A stretch of DNA of 64,000 nt from Hyphomonadaceae bacterium (GTDB taxonomy: Bacteria; Pseudomonadota; Alphaproteobacteria; Caulobacterales; Hyphomonadaceae): the NCBI GenBank assembly GCA_022844345.1, contig JALHLU010000002.1:124001-188000 (forward strand), written 5' to 3'. Below the pieces are notes generated by a model. It saw only the letters and a list, made by a program, of their open reading frames with translations. It did no database searches and was not told where the DNA came from. Of this stretch, positions 9,115 through 18,556 are shown piece after piece (position 1 is the first letter of the stretch; each line of letters starts with the position of its first letter). Made by a program: the position numbers and the translations under genes.

Positions 9115-12006
9115 ATGACCCGCCCTGAAAAAGACGACGCAGCCAATCCCTACAAGGACACGCTGTTCCTTCCGAAGACCGAATTCCCGATGCGTGGCGG
9201 CCTGCCGCAACAGGAGCCTGCGCGATTGGCCAAGTGGGAGGCGGCGGACATCTATGGACAGCTGCGCGCCGATGCAAAGGCGCGCAAGGCGCCGGTCTTC
9301 ATGCTGCACGATGGCCCGCCCTATGCGAACGGGCACATCCACATCGGCACGTCGATGAACAAGATCCTGAAGGATCTGGTTGTGCGCACGCGGCAGATGA
9401 TGGGCTATGACGCCGACTATGTTCCCGGCTGGGACTGCCATGGCCTTCCGATCGAGTGGAAGGTGGAGGAGGAGTTCCGCGCAGGCGGCAAGCAGAAGCG
9501 GGACGTCCCGACGGCGGAGTTCCGCAAGGCCTGCCGCGACTACGCGCAGAAGTGGATCGACATCCAGCGCAATGAGTTCAAGCGGCTGGGCGGGGCGGGC
9601 AACTGGAATGATCCCTATCTGACGATGGCGTATTCGTCGGAAGCGGCGACGGTGAACGAATTCCTGAAGGTCGCGATGAGCGGCCAGCTGAAGCGTGGCG
9701 CCAAGCCCGTGATGTGGTCGCCTGTTGAGCAGACTGCGCTGGCGGAAGCGGAAATCGAGTATGCCGATCGCAAGGCCAACATGATCTGGGTGAAATTCCC
9801 GGTCCGCGAGGGCGTGCACACGGATGCAAGCGTCGTGATCTGGACGACCACGCCATGGACGATCCCGGCCAACCGGGCGGTGTCGTTCAATCCTGAGATC
9901 GCGTACGGGCTCTACCAGTGCGAGAGCCTGGAGCAGGGGCTGGCGTTCGAACCGTGGATCAAGCCGGGCGATCGCCTGATCATCGCCGACAAGCTTGCCG
10001 AGAGCGTGATTAAGGCGGCGAAGGCCGCAAGCTGGAAGAAGCTGGATACGGTCAGCGCGACACAACTGCAGGCGATGACGTTGAAGCATCCGCTGCATGC
10101 GGCGGGCCTTGGCGGATACCAGTTCGATGTGCCGATGCTGGCGGGCGGGCATGTGACGGACGACGCCGGCACTGGCTTCGTGCATACGGCGCCAAGCCAT
10201 GGCGAAGACGACTATGATGTGTGGCTCGCGACTGGCCACAGGAATTCGGACATCCCGAACACGGTCGACGAGTTCGGGCGCTACACGAAGGAATGCCCTG
10301 GCTTCGAGGGACTTGCGATCATCGAGCCGGAAGGCAAGAAGCGCGGACAGGACGGGCCGGCCAACAAGGCCGTGATGGACAAGCTGATCGAGGCCGGCGC
10401 ATTGCTGGCGCGGGGCATGACCACGCTGCGCGATGCGCACTCGTGGCGCTCGAAGGCGCCGGTGATCCGGCGGGCGACAGCGCAGTGGTTCATCGCGATG
10501 GACCTGCCGCTCACGCATCTGAAGGGTAAAGAAGGCCAGACGCTGCGCCAGCTCTGCCTTGAGGCGATCGATGCGACGACGTTCACGCCGGAGCGTGGAC
10601 GCCAGCGCATTCGCGCGATGGTGGAGGAGCGGCCGGACTGGCTGATCTCGCGCCAGCGTGCGTGGGGCGTGCCGCTGACGCTGTTTGTGGATCGCGAGAC
10701 CGGCAAGATCGTCAACACGCCGGAGATGAATGCGCGGATCGTGGACGCCGTCATCAAGGGTGGGGCGGATGCGTGGTTTGGCGGCGACCCGAAAGACTTC
10801 TTCGGCGACGGCTATGATCCGGCGAAGGTCGAGAAGATCAACGACATCCTGGATGTGTGGTTCGATTCAGGGACGACGCATGCCTTCACGCTGGAAGACC
10901 GTGGTCTGAAGTGGCCGGCCGACATCTATCTCGAAGGATCGGACCAGCATCGCGGCTGGTTCCAGTCTTCGCTTCTGGAAAGCTGTGCGACGCGCGGGCG
11001 TGCGCCTTACGATGGCATCGTCACCCACGGCTTCGTGCAGGCCGAGGACGGCGAGAAGATGTCGAAATCGCTCGGGAACGTGATCTCGCCGATGGAGGTC
11101 TGCGACAAGTTCGGGGCGGATATCCTGCGTATCTGGGTGGCGTCGTCTGACTATGCGGATGATCCGAGCTTTGGCTGGAACCTGTTCACCGCGAACAGCG
11201 ACAGCTATCGCAAGCTGCGTAACACAATGCGCTACCTGCTGGGCGCGCTGGATGGCTTCACGGATGCAGAGCGTGTGCCGCTCAGCGAGATGCCGGGGCT
11301 GGAGCGCTGGGTGCTACATCGTCTGGCGGAGCTCGATGAGCTGGTGCGCGGGGCCTACCATGCCTACGACTTCAAGAAGGCATTTCACGAGCTGATGAAC
11401 TTCTGCGTGGTGGACCTGTCGGCGGTCTATTTCGACATCCGCAAGGACAGCCTTTATTGCGACGCGCCCTCGTCGGTGCGCCGCCGCGCTTGCAGGACCG
11501 TGATGGACGAGGTGTTCACGCGCCTTGCGATCTGGTTTGCGCCGGTGATGGTGTTCACGTGCGAAGAAGCCTGGGAGCAGCGCCATCCGGGCAAGGGCTC
11601 TGTTCACCTGCAGCAATTCCCGCAGACGCCGGAGGGGTGGCTTGCGCCCGATATCGCGGCGACGTGGGAAGCAGTGTTCAAGGTTCGCAAGGCGGTGACC
11701 GAAGCGCTCGAGATTGAGCGGCGTGAGAAGCGGATCGGTTCATCGCTTGAGGCTGACGTCACTGTGAAGATTGGTGAGGCGGGCTTGCTGGAGGCCTTCG
11801 CTGGCGAGGACCCGGCGGAGATTTTCATCACGTCGCAGGCGAACCTGATGGCGGGCGGCGAGGGGGTCGCTGTTTCGTGTGTGCGGGCGGCGGGTGTCAA
11901 ATGCGCCCGCTCGTGGAAGTATTTCGATCCGGCGAGCGCTGATCCGCAATTTCCGGACATAACGCCTCGCGATGCGGCGGCGGTTCGCGAGTATCGTGGT
12001 TTGTAG
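9115..12006 (+). CDS. ileS: Isoleucyl-tRNA synthetase
   Basis: This class I synthetase charges tRNA-Ile and edits mischarged Val. It is 963 aa. The HIGH motif appears as HIHIG at residues 74-78, after DGPPYANG, and the KMSKS loop is exact at residues 648-652. The editing (CP1) domain contains TTTPWTIPANRA. The anticodon-binding and C-terminal regions follow, and no CxxC zinc module is obvious at the very end, where the sequence is SADPQFPDITPRDAAAV. It is followed after nine bases by lspA, the classical pairing. Confidence 0.97.
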   Translation: MTRPEKDDAANPYKDTLFLPKTEFPMRGGLPQQEPARLAKWEAADIYGQLRADAKARKAPVFMLHDGPPYANGHIHIGTSMNKILKDLVVRTRQMMGYDADYVPGWDCHGLPIEWKVEEEFRAGGKQKRDVPTAEFRKACRDYAQKWIDIQRNEFKRLGGAGNWNDPYLTMAYSSEAATVNEFLKVAMSGQLKRGAKPVMWSPVEQTALAEAEIEYADRKANMIWVKFPVREGVHTDASVVIWTTTPWTIPANRAVSFNPEIAYGLYQCESLEQGLAFEPWIKPGDRLIIADKLAESVIKAAKAASWKKLDTVSATQLQAMTLKHPLHAAGLGGYQFDVPMLAGGHVTDDAGTGFVHTAPSHGEDDYDVWLATGHRNSDIPNTVDEFGRYTKECPGFEGLAIIEPEGKKRGQDGPANKAVMDKLIEAGALLARGMTTLRDAHSWRSKAPVIRRATAQWFIAMDLPLTHLKGKEGQTLRQLCLEAIDATTFTPERGRQRIRAMVEERPDWLISRQRAWGVPLTLFVDRETGKIVNTPEMNARIVDAVIKGGADAWFGGDPKDFFGDGYDPAKVEKINDILDVWFDSGTTHAFTLEDRGLKWPADIYLEGSDQHRGWFQSSLLESCATRGRAPYDGIVTHGFVQAEDGEKMSKSLGNVISPMEVCDKFGADILRIWVASSDYADDPSFGWNLFTANSDSYRKLRNTMRYLLGALDGFTDAERVPLSEMPGLERWVLHRLAELDELVRGAYHAYDFKKAFHELMNFCVVDLSAVYFDIRKDSLYCDAPSSVRRRACRTVMDEVFTRLAIWFAPVMVFTCEEAWEQRHPGKGSVHLQQFPQTPEGWLAPDIAATWEAVFKVRKAVTEALEIERREKRIGSSLEADVTVKIGEAGLLEAFAGEDPAEIFITSQANLMAGGEGVAVSCVRAAGVKCARSWKYFDPASADPQFPDITPRDAAAVREYRGL

Positions 12007-12015
12007 GGTGACGTA

Positions 12016-12588
12016 ATGGCTGTGACGATGGACTGGCTTTCGCGTGAGAAGATGACCCGGTCCTGGCGCTGGGCGATCCCGCTTATTGTCGTGATCGTGG
12101 TGCTGGACCAGTTGTCCAAGGCCTGGGTGCTGGCGACGCCGGAGTTCCGGGCCCTGGAATGCCTCGATGGCCTGGCCCGGTGCGGCGGGATCGAGGTTTC
12201 GCCGCTGATGGACTTCTCGATGACCTGGAACCGGGGCGTCAGCTTCGGGGCGATGCAGGCGGATGGAATCGCCCGCTGGATCCTGTTCGGCGTGATTTCC
12301 GCGATCGCCGTGGGGTTCACCATCTGGCTGCTGCGGGCGGAGCGGAAAACGACCGCCCTGGCGCTGGCGCTGGTGGTGGGCGGGGCTGTGGGTAACCTCA
12401 TCGACCGGTTCATTTTCGGCGCGGTCGTTGATTTTATTGACTTTCAGGGCCCCTGGTTCGGTTGGAACCTGTTTGGCTGGCCGGTGGGCTTTCCGTGGAT
12501 TTTCAACATCGCAGACGCCGCCATCTCTATTGGCGCCATATTTCTGTTGGTGGATCAGCTTCTGGTCGGACGCAAACGGACAAGCTAG
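12016..12588 (+). CDS. lspA: Lipoprotein signal peptidase (signal peptidase II)
   Basis: This inner-membrane aspartic protease cleaves the signal peptide of diacylglyceryl-modified prolipoproteins. It is 190 aa with four hydrophobic segments. The first ends VVLDQLSKAWVL. WNRGVSFG is at about residues 71-78. The catalytic aspartates are Asp130 in GNLIDRF and Asp167 in FNIADAAIS. It is in an operon with ileS upstream and a lipoprotein gene (DUF3035) 45 bp downstream. Two of the next three genes also encode lipoboxes, so this cluster produces likely substrates of the enzyme. Confidence 0.96.
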   Translation: MAVTMDWLSREKMTRSWRWAIPLIVVIVVLDQLSKAWVLATPEFRALECLDGLARCGGIEVSPLMDFSMTWNRGVSFGAMQADGIARWILFGVISAIAVGFTIWLLRAERKTTALALALVVGGAVGNLIDRFIFGAVVDFIDFQGPWFGWNLFGWPVGFPWIFNIADAAISIGAIFLLVDQLLVGRKRTS

Positions 12589-12633
12589 AAGACGGCACGT
12601 TTGAGGTCTGACGACCGCGACAGGAGAATATCA

Positions 12634-13146
12634 GTGAAGCGTATCGCCATGATCGGGCTTGCCGTTGTTGCCGCTGGAACTGCGGCAGCCTGCAGCTCAA
12701 CATCCGGACCCAACGAATTCCTGGTGCTCGACAAGCCGCCGCTGACCGTGCCGCCGCAATACAACCTGCGTCCGCCGACGCTGGGTCAGGCGCGGCCGCA
12801 GGAACTTACACCGGATGCCCAGGCCCGCGTGGCCGTTTTCGGCGTCGACTTTGGTCAGGCCGCAAGCGATGGCGAACGTCAGTTCATCCGCGCGGCCGGC
12901 GGCGGCACGACCGAGCGCACGGTGCGCAGCCTCGTCGATTTTGACGACGCGGAGATCCTTCGCAAGAATCGCAGCTTTGCCGACATGATCCTCAACTGGG
13001 GTGGCGCTCCGCCGCGCGAGCCAATTCTTGATCCGGCGGCCGAAGCCGAGCGCCTTCGCGCAGAGACCGAGTCGCTGAAAACCGTGACTGGCGGCGGCAC
13101 GGTGGTGATCCAGCCCAAAGCGACGAGCAAGCTGCCGGGTCTGTGA
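12634..13146 (+). CDS. DUF3035-family lipoprotein
   Basis: The product is a predicted lipoprotein of 170 aa. The signal peptide VKRIAMIGLAVVAAGTAAAC ends in a lipobox with Cys20 (VVAAGTAAAC-SS). The mature part begins with SGPNEFLVLDKPPLTVPPQYNLRPP, typical of DUF3035. The GTG start at 12634 has AGGAG eight bases upstream; the longer frame from 12601 would put polar residues ahead of the signal peptide. The family function is unknown, though in alphaproteobacteria it usually lies between lspA and the M16 genes as here. The stop overlaps the next gene by four bases. Confidence 0.88.
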   Translation: MKRIAMIGLAVVAAGTAAACSSTSGPNEFLVLDKPPLTVPPQYNLRPPTLGQARPQELTPDAQARVAVFGVDFGQAASDGERQFIRAAGGGTTERTVRSLVDFDDAEILRKNRSFADMILNWGGAPPREPILDPAAEAERLRAETESLKTVTGGGTVVIQPKATSKLPGL

Positions 13147-14507
13147 TACTTTCTACTGTCCTCGCCATCCTTCAGGCGTACCGGCGCGGCGCGATAGCGC
13201 TGGCCCTCCTGGTGGTTTCCGTAAGCGCAGGGCAGGCGGCGGCGCAGGAAGGCGGGGACTGGAAGCCTCAGGCATTCAGGCTCGACAACGGCATGACGGC
13301 GGTGGTGTTGCCTGACCATCGCGCGCCGGTGGTGACGCACGTTATCTGGTATCGCGTGGGGTCCGCTGACGAAGCGCCCGGCAAGTCCGGCCTCGCGCAC
13401 TTTCTCGAACACCTGATGTTCAAGGCGACGGAGACGACGCCAGCGGGGGAGTATTCGCGCATCGCCGCCCGCAATGGCGGCGAAATAAATGCGCGGACGT
13501 CGTACGATTACACGAACTATTTCTTCCGCGTCGCGCGCGACCGGCTGCCGCTGATGATGCAGCTGGAGGCGGACCGCATGGTCAATCTCAAGCTGGACGA
13601 TGGCGAGGTGTTCGCGGAGCGCAGTGTGGTTCAGCAGGAGCGCCGCCAGAATGTGGACAGCGACCCGGCTGCGGTGCTCGACGAGCGTGTGTGGGCGAAG
13701 CTGTATGCGGGGCATCCCTATTCCGTGCCGGTGATCGGGCGCATGGACGAGGTGGCGCAGCTGTCACGCGCCGACGCCACCGGCTGGTATCGCGACTGGT
13801 ATGGCCCGGAGAACGCCATTCTGGTGGTGGCCGGAGACATCACGGCGCAGGAGCTGAAGCCGCTGGCCGAGGCAAGCTATGGCCGCATTCCGCGCCGGGG
13901 TGATCTCGTGTCGCGCGAATGGCCGGATGTGCCGGCGCTACCGGCGTCCTTCGAGCTCACGCATGCCGACAGCAAGGTGCGGCAGACGGTGTGGACGCGG
14001 AACTGGATTGGCGTGCCGATGGGGCATGAGGACGCCGAGGCGCTGCAGGTCGGGATGCAGATACTGGGCGGCGGGCGCACGGGGCGGCTCTATCGCGGCA
14101 TAGTCGAGGGCGGGAAGGCCGTGACGGCGTGGAGCTACAGCGCGGAGATGGAGGCGCCGGGGCTGATCGCGGTGTCGGTCTCGCCGTCGGAGGGCGTCTC
14201 GATCGACGAGGCGCGAACGGCGGCGATGCAGATCGTCCAGACGTTCGCGCAGGAAGGGCCGAGCGAGCAGGAGTTGGCGCGCGCCAAGTCGATCATTGCG
14301 GCGTCGGCGGTCTTCCGGCGCGACAACCAGCAGCGGCTGGCCGACTGGTATGGCGTCATGCTGGCGGCGGGCGTGCCGCTTGAGCAGATCGAGGCGTGGG
14401 ACGAGCGCATTGCCGCCGTGACGCGCGAGGACGTGATGGATGTCGTGACGCGTTATCTCACGCGTCCGCATCATGTGGATTCGATCCTGCTGCCGGAGGC
14501 GGAATGA
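13143..14507 (+). CDS. Secreted M16-family zinc metallopeptidase (active-type)
   Basis: This is a periplasmic peptidase of the pitrilysin/mitochondrial-processing-peptidase clan, 454 aa. The N-terminus has a signal peptide (RRGAIALALLVVSVSAGQAAAQ). The zinc site is HFLEH at residues 86-90, in GLAHFLEHLMFKATE, with the downstream glutamate region of the family. The C-terminal domain carries GGGRTGRLYR. The GTG start overlaps the DUF3035 stop (GTGA). It forms a translationally coupled pair with the next gene, which lacks the zinc motif. Such pairs resemble alpha/beta heterodimers in which one subunit is catalytic and the other structural. Substrate unknown. Confidence 0.9.
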   Translation: MILSTVLAILQAYRRGAIALALLVVSVSAGQAAAQEGGDWKPQAFRLDNGMTAVVLPDHRAPVVTHVIWYRVGSADEAPGKSGLAHFLEHLMFKATETTPAGEYSRIAARNGGEINARTSYDYTNYFFRVARDRLPLMMQLEADRMVNLKLDDGEVFAERSVVQQERRQNVDSDPAAVLDERVWAKLYAGHPYSVPVIGRMDEVAQLSRADATGWYRDWYGPENAILVVAGDITAQELKPLAEASYGRIPRRGDLVSREWPDVPALPASFELTHADSKVRQTVWTRNWIGVPMGHEDAEALQVGMQILGGGRTGRLYRGIVEGGKAVTAWSYSAEMEAPGLIAVSVSPSEGVSIDEARTAAMQIVQTFAQEGPSEQELARAKSIIAASAVFRRDNQQRLADWYGVMLAAGVPLEQIEAWDERIAAVTREDVMDVVTRYLTRPHHVDSILLPEAE

Positions 14508-15847
14508 TCCGTGGGCTTGCTCTCGCGTGTGGCGTGGCGCTGCTGGGCGCGTGCCAGTCGCCGGGGCCGGGCGGTGGACCTGCGCCGTGGGAGAATGCGT
14601 TCTCGATGAGCGACGTGCAGGTTGTGACCTCGCCGGGCGGGATCACGGCATGGCTGGTGGAAGAGGATTTCGTGCCGGCCGTAGCCATGGAGATGGCCTG
14701 GCGCGGCGGGTCGGCGAACGAGCCGGCCGGGCTGGACGGAGTCGGCTGGCTGCTGAGCTACATGATGAATGAAGGCGCGGGCGAGCTGGACACCACCGCC
14801 TTTGGCGCGCGCATGGAAGACCTCAGCATGGACTTCGCCTGCGGTGTCAGCATGGACTGGACCAATTGCAGTTTCGTCACGCTGACGGCCACGGCGGATG
14901 AGAGCTTCGAGATGCTGCGCCTCGCATTTGCCGAGCCGCGCATGGACACCGAGCCATTCGAGCGCGCCAGACGCGAGCTGATCGTGGGGCTGAGCGCAGC
15001 CGAGATGGAGCCGAAGACTCTGGCAAGCCGCGCGATGAACGAGGCGATCATCCCGGGCCATCCCTATGCGCGGTATCCGACGGCGCAGTCTGTGGCGTCT
15101 GCGAGCAAGCAAGATGTGCGCACAATGATGCGCCAGCTGATGACGCGCGACCGGCTGCTGGTCGTTGTCGTGGGCGACATATCGGCCGGTGAGCTGGAGC
15201 GGCGGCTGGATCTGGTGTTCGGGTCGCTGCCGGCGGCGTCGCGTCTGCCAGTTGTGGAGGATGCGGCCCCCAGGCCCGCCTTGAGCGCGCCCATCGTGAA
15301 GAAACTCGACCAGCCGCAGACGCTGGTGATGTTCTCTGGCCCCGGCATCCAGCGTGAGGACCCGGATTTCTATGCAGCCTACCTGCTGAACTATATTCTC
15401 GGAGGCGGCGGGCTGTCGTCTCGCCTGGCCGAAGACCTACGCGAGAAGCGCGGGCTGACCTATGGCGTGGCGACCGGTCTCAGCGTGCAACCGCACCTGT
15501 GGCGGTGGACGGGGTCGAGCGCGACGATGAACCAGACCGCCGCAGAGGTCGTGCGGCTGGTGCGGGAGAATATCGGCCGGCTGGGGCGTGAGGGTTCGAC
15601 GGAACAGGAACTCAGCGACGCCAAAGCCTACATCACCGGTGCGTTCCCGCTGGCGTTTGATTCCAACGCAAAGATTGCCCGCAACCTGCTCGGATTCCGG
15701 CAGGACGGGCTGGATGTGGACTATGTGCAGGAGCGCAACAGCCTTTTCGAGGCGGTGACCCTGGCCGACGTGAAGCGGGTGGCTGCTGAGTACATGAAGC
15801 CCGAGGCGTTCACGTTCGTGCTGGTCGGCGAGCCGCGGATCGACTGA
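14504..15847 (+). CDS. M16-like partner lipoprotein lacking the zinc motif
   Basis: This 447-aa M16-fold protein overlaps the upstream peptidase by four bases (ATGA). The signal sequence MIRGLALACGVALLGAC ends in a clear lipobox, so it should be membrane-anchored. In the place of HxxEH it reads GVGWLLSYMMNEGAGEL, so it cannot bind zinc there. The C-terminal half has the conserved GGGGLSSRLAEDLREKRGLTYGV. By analogy with other M16B pairs it probably serves as the non-catalytic subunit that tethers and shapes the chamber of the upstream peptidase; this is inference. Confidence 0.87.
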   Translation: MIRGLALACGVALLGACQSPGPGGGPAPWENAFSMSDVQVVTSPGGITAWLVEEDFVPAVAMEMAWRGGSANEPAGLDGVGWLLSYMMNEGAGELDTTAFGARMEDLSMDFACGVSMDWTNCSFVTLTATADESFEMLRLAFAEPRMDTEPFERARRELIVGLSAAEMEPKTLASRAMNEAIIPGHPYARYPTAQSVASASKQDVRTMMRQLMTRDRLLVVVVGDISAGELERRLDLVFGSLPAASRLPVVEDAAPRPALSAPIVKKLDQPQTLVMFSGPGIQREDPDFYAAYLLNYILGGGGLSSRLAEDLREKRGLTYGVATGLSVQPHLWRWTGSSATMNQTAAEVVRLVRENIGRLGREGSTEQELSDAKAYITGAFPLAFDSNAKIARNLLGFRQDGLDVDYVQERNSLFEAVTLADVKRVAAEYMKPEAFTFVLVGEPRID

Positions 15848-15892
15848 TCGCGGGCCATTCTGCTGCTCTTTCCCCTGTTTTCTGTGAGAAGC

Positions 15893-15928
15893 GCCCACCC
15901 GCATCGCTGCAAGGCGGCGCGGGTGGGC
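15893..15928. repeat. Inverted repeat upstream of mutL
   Basis: GCCCACCCGC (15893-15902) and GCGGGTGGGC (15919-15928) form a perfect 10-bp stem with a 16-base loop, ending 13 bases before the mutL ATG. There is no T-run, so it may be a weak terminator for the M16 genes or a structure in the mutL leader that could limit initiation. Confidence 0.5.
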
Positions 15929-15941
15929 CTATGTTCTGGTC

Positions 15942-17810
15942 ATGGCCGAATCGACCCTCACGCCCCCGGGACGCATTCGCCGGCTGCCGCCGGCGGCGGT
16001 GAACCGCATTGCGGCGGGGGAGGTGGTGGAGCGTCCGGCGGCCGCAGCCAAGGAGCTGATCGAGAATGCGCTTGATGCGGGCGCGCGGGCGATCCGTGTG
16101 CGCATCGAGGGCGGCGGACTGACGCGGCTGATGATCGAGGACGATGGCCACGGCATGACGGCGGAGGAGTTGCCCGTCGCCATTGAGCGTCATGCGACGT
16201 CCAAGTTGTCTGCGGGCGATGATGGCGATGTGGACCTGCTCGACATTCGCACGATGGGATTTCGCGGCGAGGCGTTGCCATCGATCGGATCGGTGTCGCG
16301 GCTGTCGATCCTGAGCCGTGCGCGCGAGGCCGATGGCGCGTTCGAGATCGTCGTCGATGCGGGGCGTGTCGAGGGGCCGAAGCCGGCGGCGTGGAGCGGG
16401 CTGACCGGGCATGGCACGCGCGTTGATGTGCGCGACCTGTTCTATGCGACGCCGGCGCGGCTGAAGTTCATGAAGACAGAGCGCGCGGAGGCGCAGGCCA
16501 TCGCCGATACCGTGCGCAGACTGGCGCTGGCGCGGCCGGATGTGGCGTTCCACCTGGAGAGCGAGGAGCGCGCGATCCTGAAGCTGCAGGCGGAGCAGGG
16601 CGAGGATGCGCGGCTGAAACGGCTGGGCGCTGTGCTCGGCCGCGAGTTCCGCGAGAATGCGGTTGCGATCGAGGCCGAGCGTGAGGGCGTGCGGGTGAGC
16701 GGGTTTGCGGGCTTGCCGACGTTCAATCGCGGCAGCGCGCAGCACCAGTATCTGTTCGTCAATTCGCGGCCGGTGAAGGACAAGCTTCTGGTTGGGGTGA
16801 TCCGCGCGGCTTATCAGGATTTCCTCGCGCGCGACCGGCACCCGATGGCGGTTCTGTTTGTTGATCTTGATCCGATGCTGGTCGATGTGAACGTGCACCC
16901 GGCGAAGACGGAGGTGCGGTTCAGGGACTCGGGCAATGTGCGTGGGCTGCTGATCGGCGCACTGCGCCATGCGCTGGCGGCGGCGGGGCACCGCGCGAGC
17001 ACGACTGTTGCGGGCGCGGCTCTGGGCGCGGCGACCAGTCATGTGGCGCCGAGCCTGCCGTGGAGTTCGGGGCAGGCGCGTTGGTCGCCGGCGCGGCCGG
17101 TGGTGGGCGGGCTGGATTATCCGACCAGCTATCCAGGCGGCATGTCTGACAATCGTCCGGCAACGTTCGAGGCGTTTGGCGATGCGCCGAGTGCGCGCGT
17201 TGAGCCGGCTCCGGGAAAGGGTGTTGGCGCGCCGCCGCTCGGTGTCGCGCGGGCGCAGGTTCACGAGACCTATATCATCGCGCAGACGGCGGATGGCATG
17301 GTGATCGTGGACCAGCACGCGGCGCATGAGCGGCTGGTCTATGAGCGCATGAAGGCGCAACTGGCGGGCGAGGGCGTGCGGCGGCAGGCGTTGCTGATCC
17401 CGGAGATCGTGGAGCTGTCTGACGAGGAAGCGGCGCGCGTGCTGGAGCGCGCGGACGAGCTTCTTGAGATGGGGCTGGAGGTTGAACCGTTCGGGCGTGG
17501 GGCTGTGGCTGTGCGCGCGACGCCTGCGATCTTTGGCGAGATGGACGTGAAGGGGCTGGTTCGCGATCTCGCGGATGATTTCGCGGAGTACGAGGCGGGG
17601 CTCGCTCTGAAGGAGCGGATGGAAGAGGTGATGGGCAACATGGCCTGTCGCGGATCCGTTCGCGCAGGACGGCGGCTGACGGCGGACGAGATGAACGCGC
17701 TGCTGCGCCAGATGGAAGCGACGCCGCATTCCGGGCAGTGCAATCACGGGCGGCCGACTTATGTCGAGCTGAAGCTGAGCGACATCGAGAAGCTCTTCGG
17801 GCGGCGATAG
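15942..17810 (+). CDS. mutL: DNA mismatch repair protein MutL
   Basis: MutL links MutS mismatch recognition to strand removal. It is 622 aa. The N-terminal GHKL ATPase has [33 protein letters not shown] and [12 protein letters not shown], then [20 protein letters not shown]. The middle is a Pro/Ala/Ser linker (about residues 345-440). The C-terminal dimerisation domain holds [12 protein letters not shown] at residues 457-468, which fits the DQHA(x)2E(x)4E metal-binding motif of nicking MutL proteins. It should therefore be a latent endonuclease, as expected in bacteria without MutH. Confidence 0.96.
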   Translation: MAESTLTPPGRIRRLPPAAVNRIAAGEVVERPAAAAKELIENALDAGARAIRVRIEGGGLTRLMIEDDGHGMTAEELPVAIERHATSKLSAGDDGDVDLLDIRTMGFRGEALPSIGSVSRLSILSRAREADGAFEIVVDAGRVEGPKPAAWSGLTGHGTRVDVRDLFYATPARLKFMKTERAEAQAIADTVRRLALARPDVAFHLESEERAILKLQAEQGEDARLKRLGAVLGREFRENAVAIEAEREGVRVSGFAGLPTFNRGSAQHQYLFVNSRPVKDKLLVGVIRAAYQDFLARDRHPMAVLFVDLDPMLVDVNVHPAKTEVRFRDSGNVRGLLIGALRHALAAAGHRASTTVAGAALGAATSHVAPSLPWSSGQARWSPARPVVGGLDYPTSYPGGMSDNRPATFEAFGDAPSARVEPAPGKGVGAPPLGVARAQVHETYIIAQTADGMVIVDQHAAHERLVYERMKAQLAGEGVRRQALLIPEIVELSDEEAARVLERADELLEMGLEVEPFGRGAVAVRATPAIFGEMDVKGLVRDLADDFAEYEAGLALKERMEEVMGNMACRGSVRAGRRLTADEMNALLRQMEATPHSGQCNHGRPTYVELKLSDIEKLFGRR

Positions 17811-17901
17811 GGGCACTTCGCGTTCGCTCAACGCACGTTACGGCGACGTGGGGCTGGCCAATGACTCAGCGCCCTTCTTGCGGCGGCGATAGGAGCGGGC
17901 G

Positions 17902-18453
17902 ATGACGCGGCGTTATTGGCGAGCAAAGTACAATATTTTCGATTTCCGCGGCTTGTATCACGAGCCCCCGCCCCCGCTGGCAGAGGATGTGCTCGCCATT
18001 GGTAAGGTCGGCAAGCAACATTTGTTTCGTCTCCTGAGCGATGAGCAGGGGGAACAAAGAAGACCCTTAGCGGATTTACCGTTTGCTCCGGGGGGGCAAT
18101 TTCTCATGAACATTCGCGCTGCCAAAGCGCTGCTGCCGCTGATTTCACCCTGGGTGAACATTCAACCTGACGTGCTCGTCGATGGCCAACAGTCGCACAT
18201 TCTGGCGATCGTGACGCAGCAGTATGATGCGATGAACGAAGCGGCATCGATCGGCAAGAGAGGCGTTCGATCCGGCATTTGGCTGGAAGTCGAGGAACTG
18301 CATCTGATCGACGCCAAGATTGGCCCAGCGTCGATCTTTCGCGTACCAACCACTGGCCTTCAATGGGATCACATCCTTTCGGAAGAGATTGCCGACGCCA
18401 TGCGCGCTTACGAGTTGACGGGTCTGACACTTCAGGAAGCGGTCGTGGAATAG
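17902..18453 (+). CDS. Imm11/DUF1629-like protein, orphan
   Basis: The product is 183 aa with no signal peptide or membrane segment. The C-terminal end (GLQWDHILSEEIADAMRAYELTGLTLQEAV) matches the ending I know from the Imm11/DUF1629 family, in which a 'seel...A...gltGl.f' motif is typical. Some members act as immunity proteins to polymorphic toxins; many are uncharacterised. No toxin or secretion gene is nearby. The sequence is visibly lower in GC than mutL and rnhB on either side, which suggests later arrival. AGGAG lies about six bases before the ATG. The family call is from motif memory and moderately sure. Confidence 0.7.
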   Translation: MTRRYWRAKYNIFDFRGLYHEPPPPLAEDVLAIGKVGKQHLFRLLSDEQGEQRRPLADLPFAPGGQFLMNIRAAKALLPLISPWVNIQPDVLVDGQQSHILAIVTQQYDAMNEAASIGKRGVRSGIWLEVEELHLIDAKIGPASIFRVPTTGLQWDHILSEEIADAMRAYELTGLTLQEAVVE

Positions 18454-18477
18454 CTAGCGATACTTTGTGTCGCGCAG

Positions 18478-18504
18478 GGTGCATTGAGCAACGCGAAATG
18501 CACC
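18478..18504. repeat. Inverted repeat between convergent genes
   Basis: GGTGCATT (18478-18485) and AATGCACC (18497-18504) form an 8-bp stem with an 11-base loop in the 103-bp gap between the convergent Imm11-like gene and rnhB. It could work as a bidirectional terminator, though no T-run follows on either strand. Confidence 0.4.
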
Positions 18505-18556
18505 GTCGAGCCGGTTGAGCCAGCGCGGCATTTCGGGCTTGGCTCTCAATATCGGC

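Noticed and set aside
15810-17831. 673-codon open frame antisense to mutL
   Set aside because: Shadow of mutL with strongly biased composition and no domain.
17795-17901. Partial duplication of the mutL 3' end as a transposition footprint
   Set aside because: The shared segment is only about 11 bases and does not bracket the Imm11-like gene, so chance is likely.
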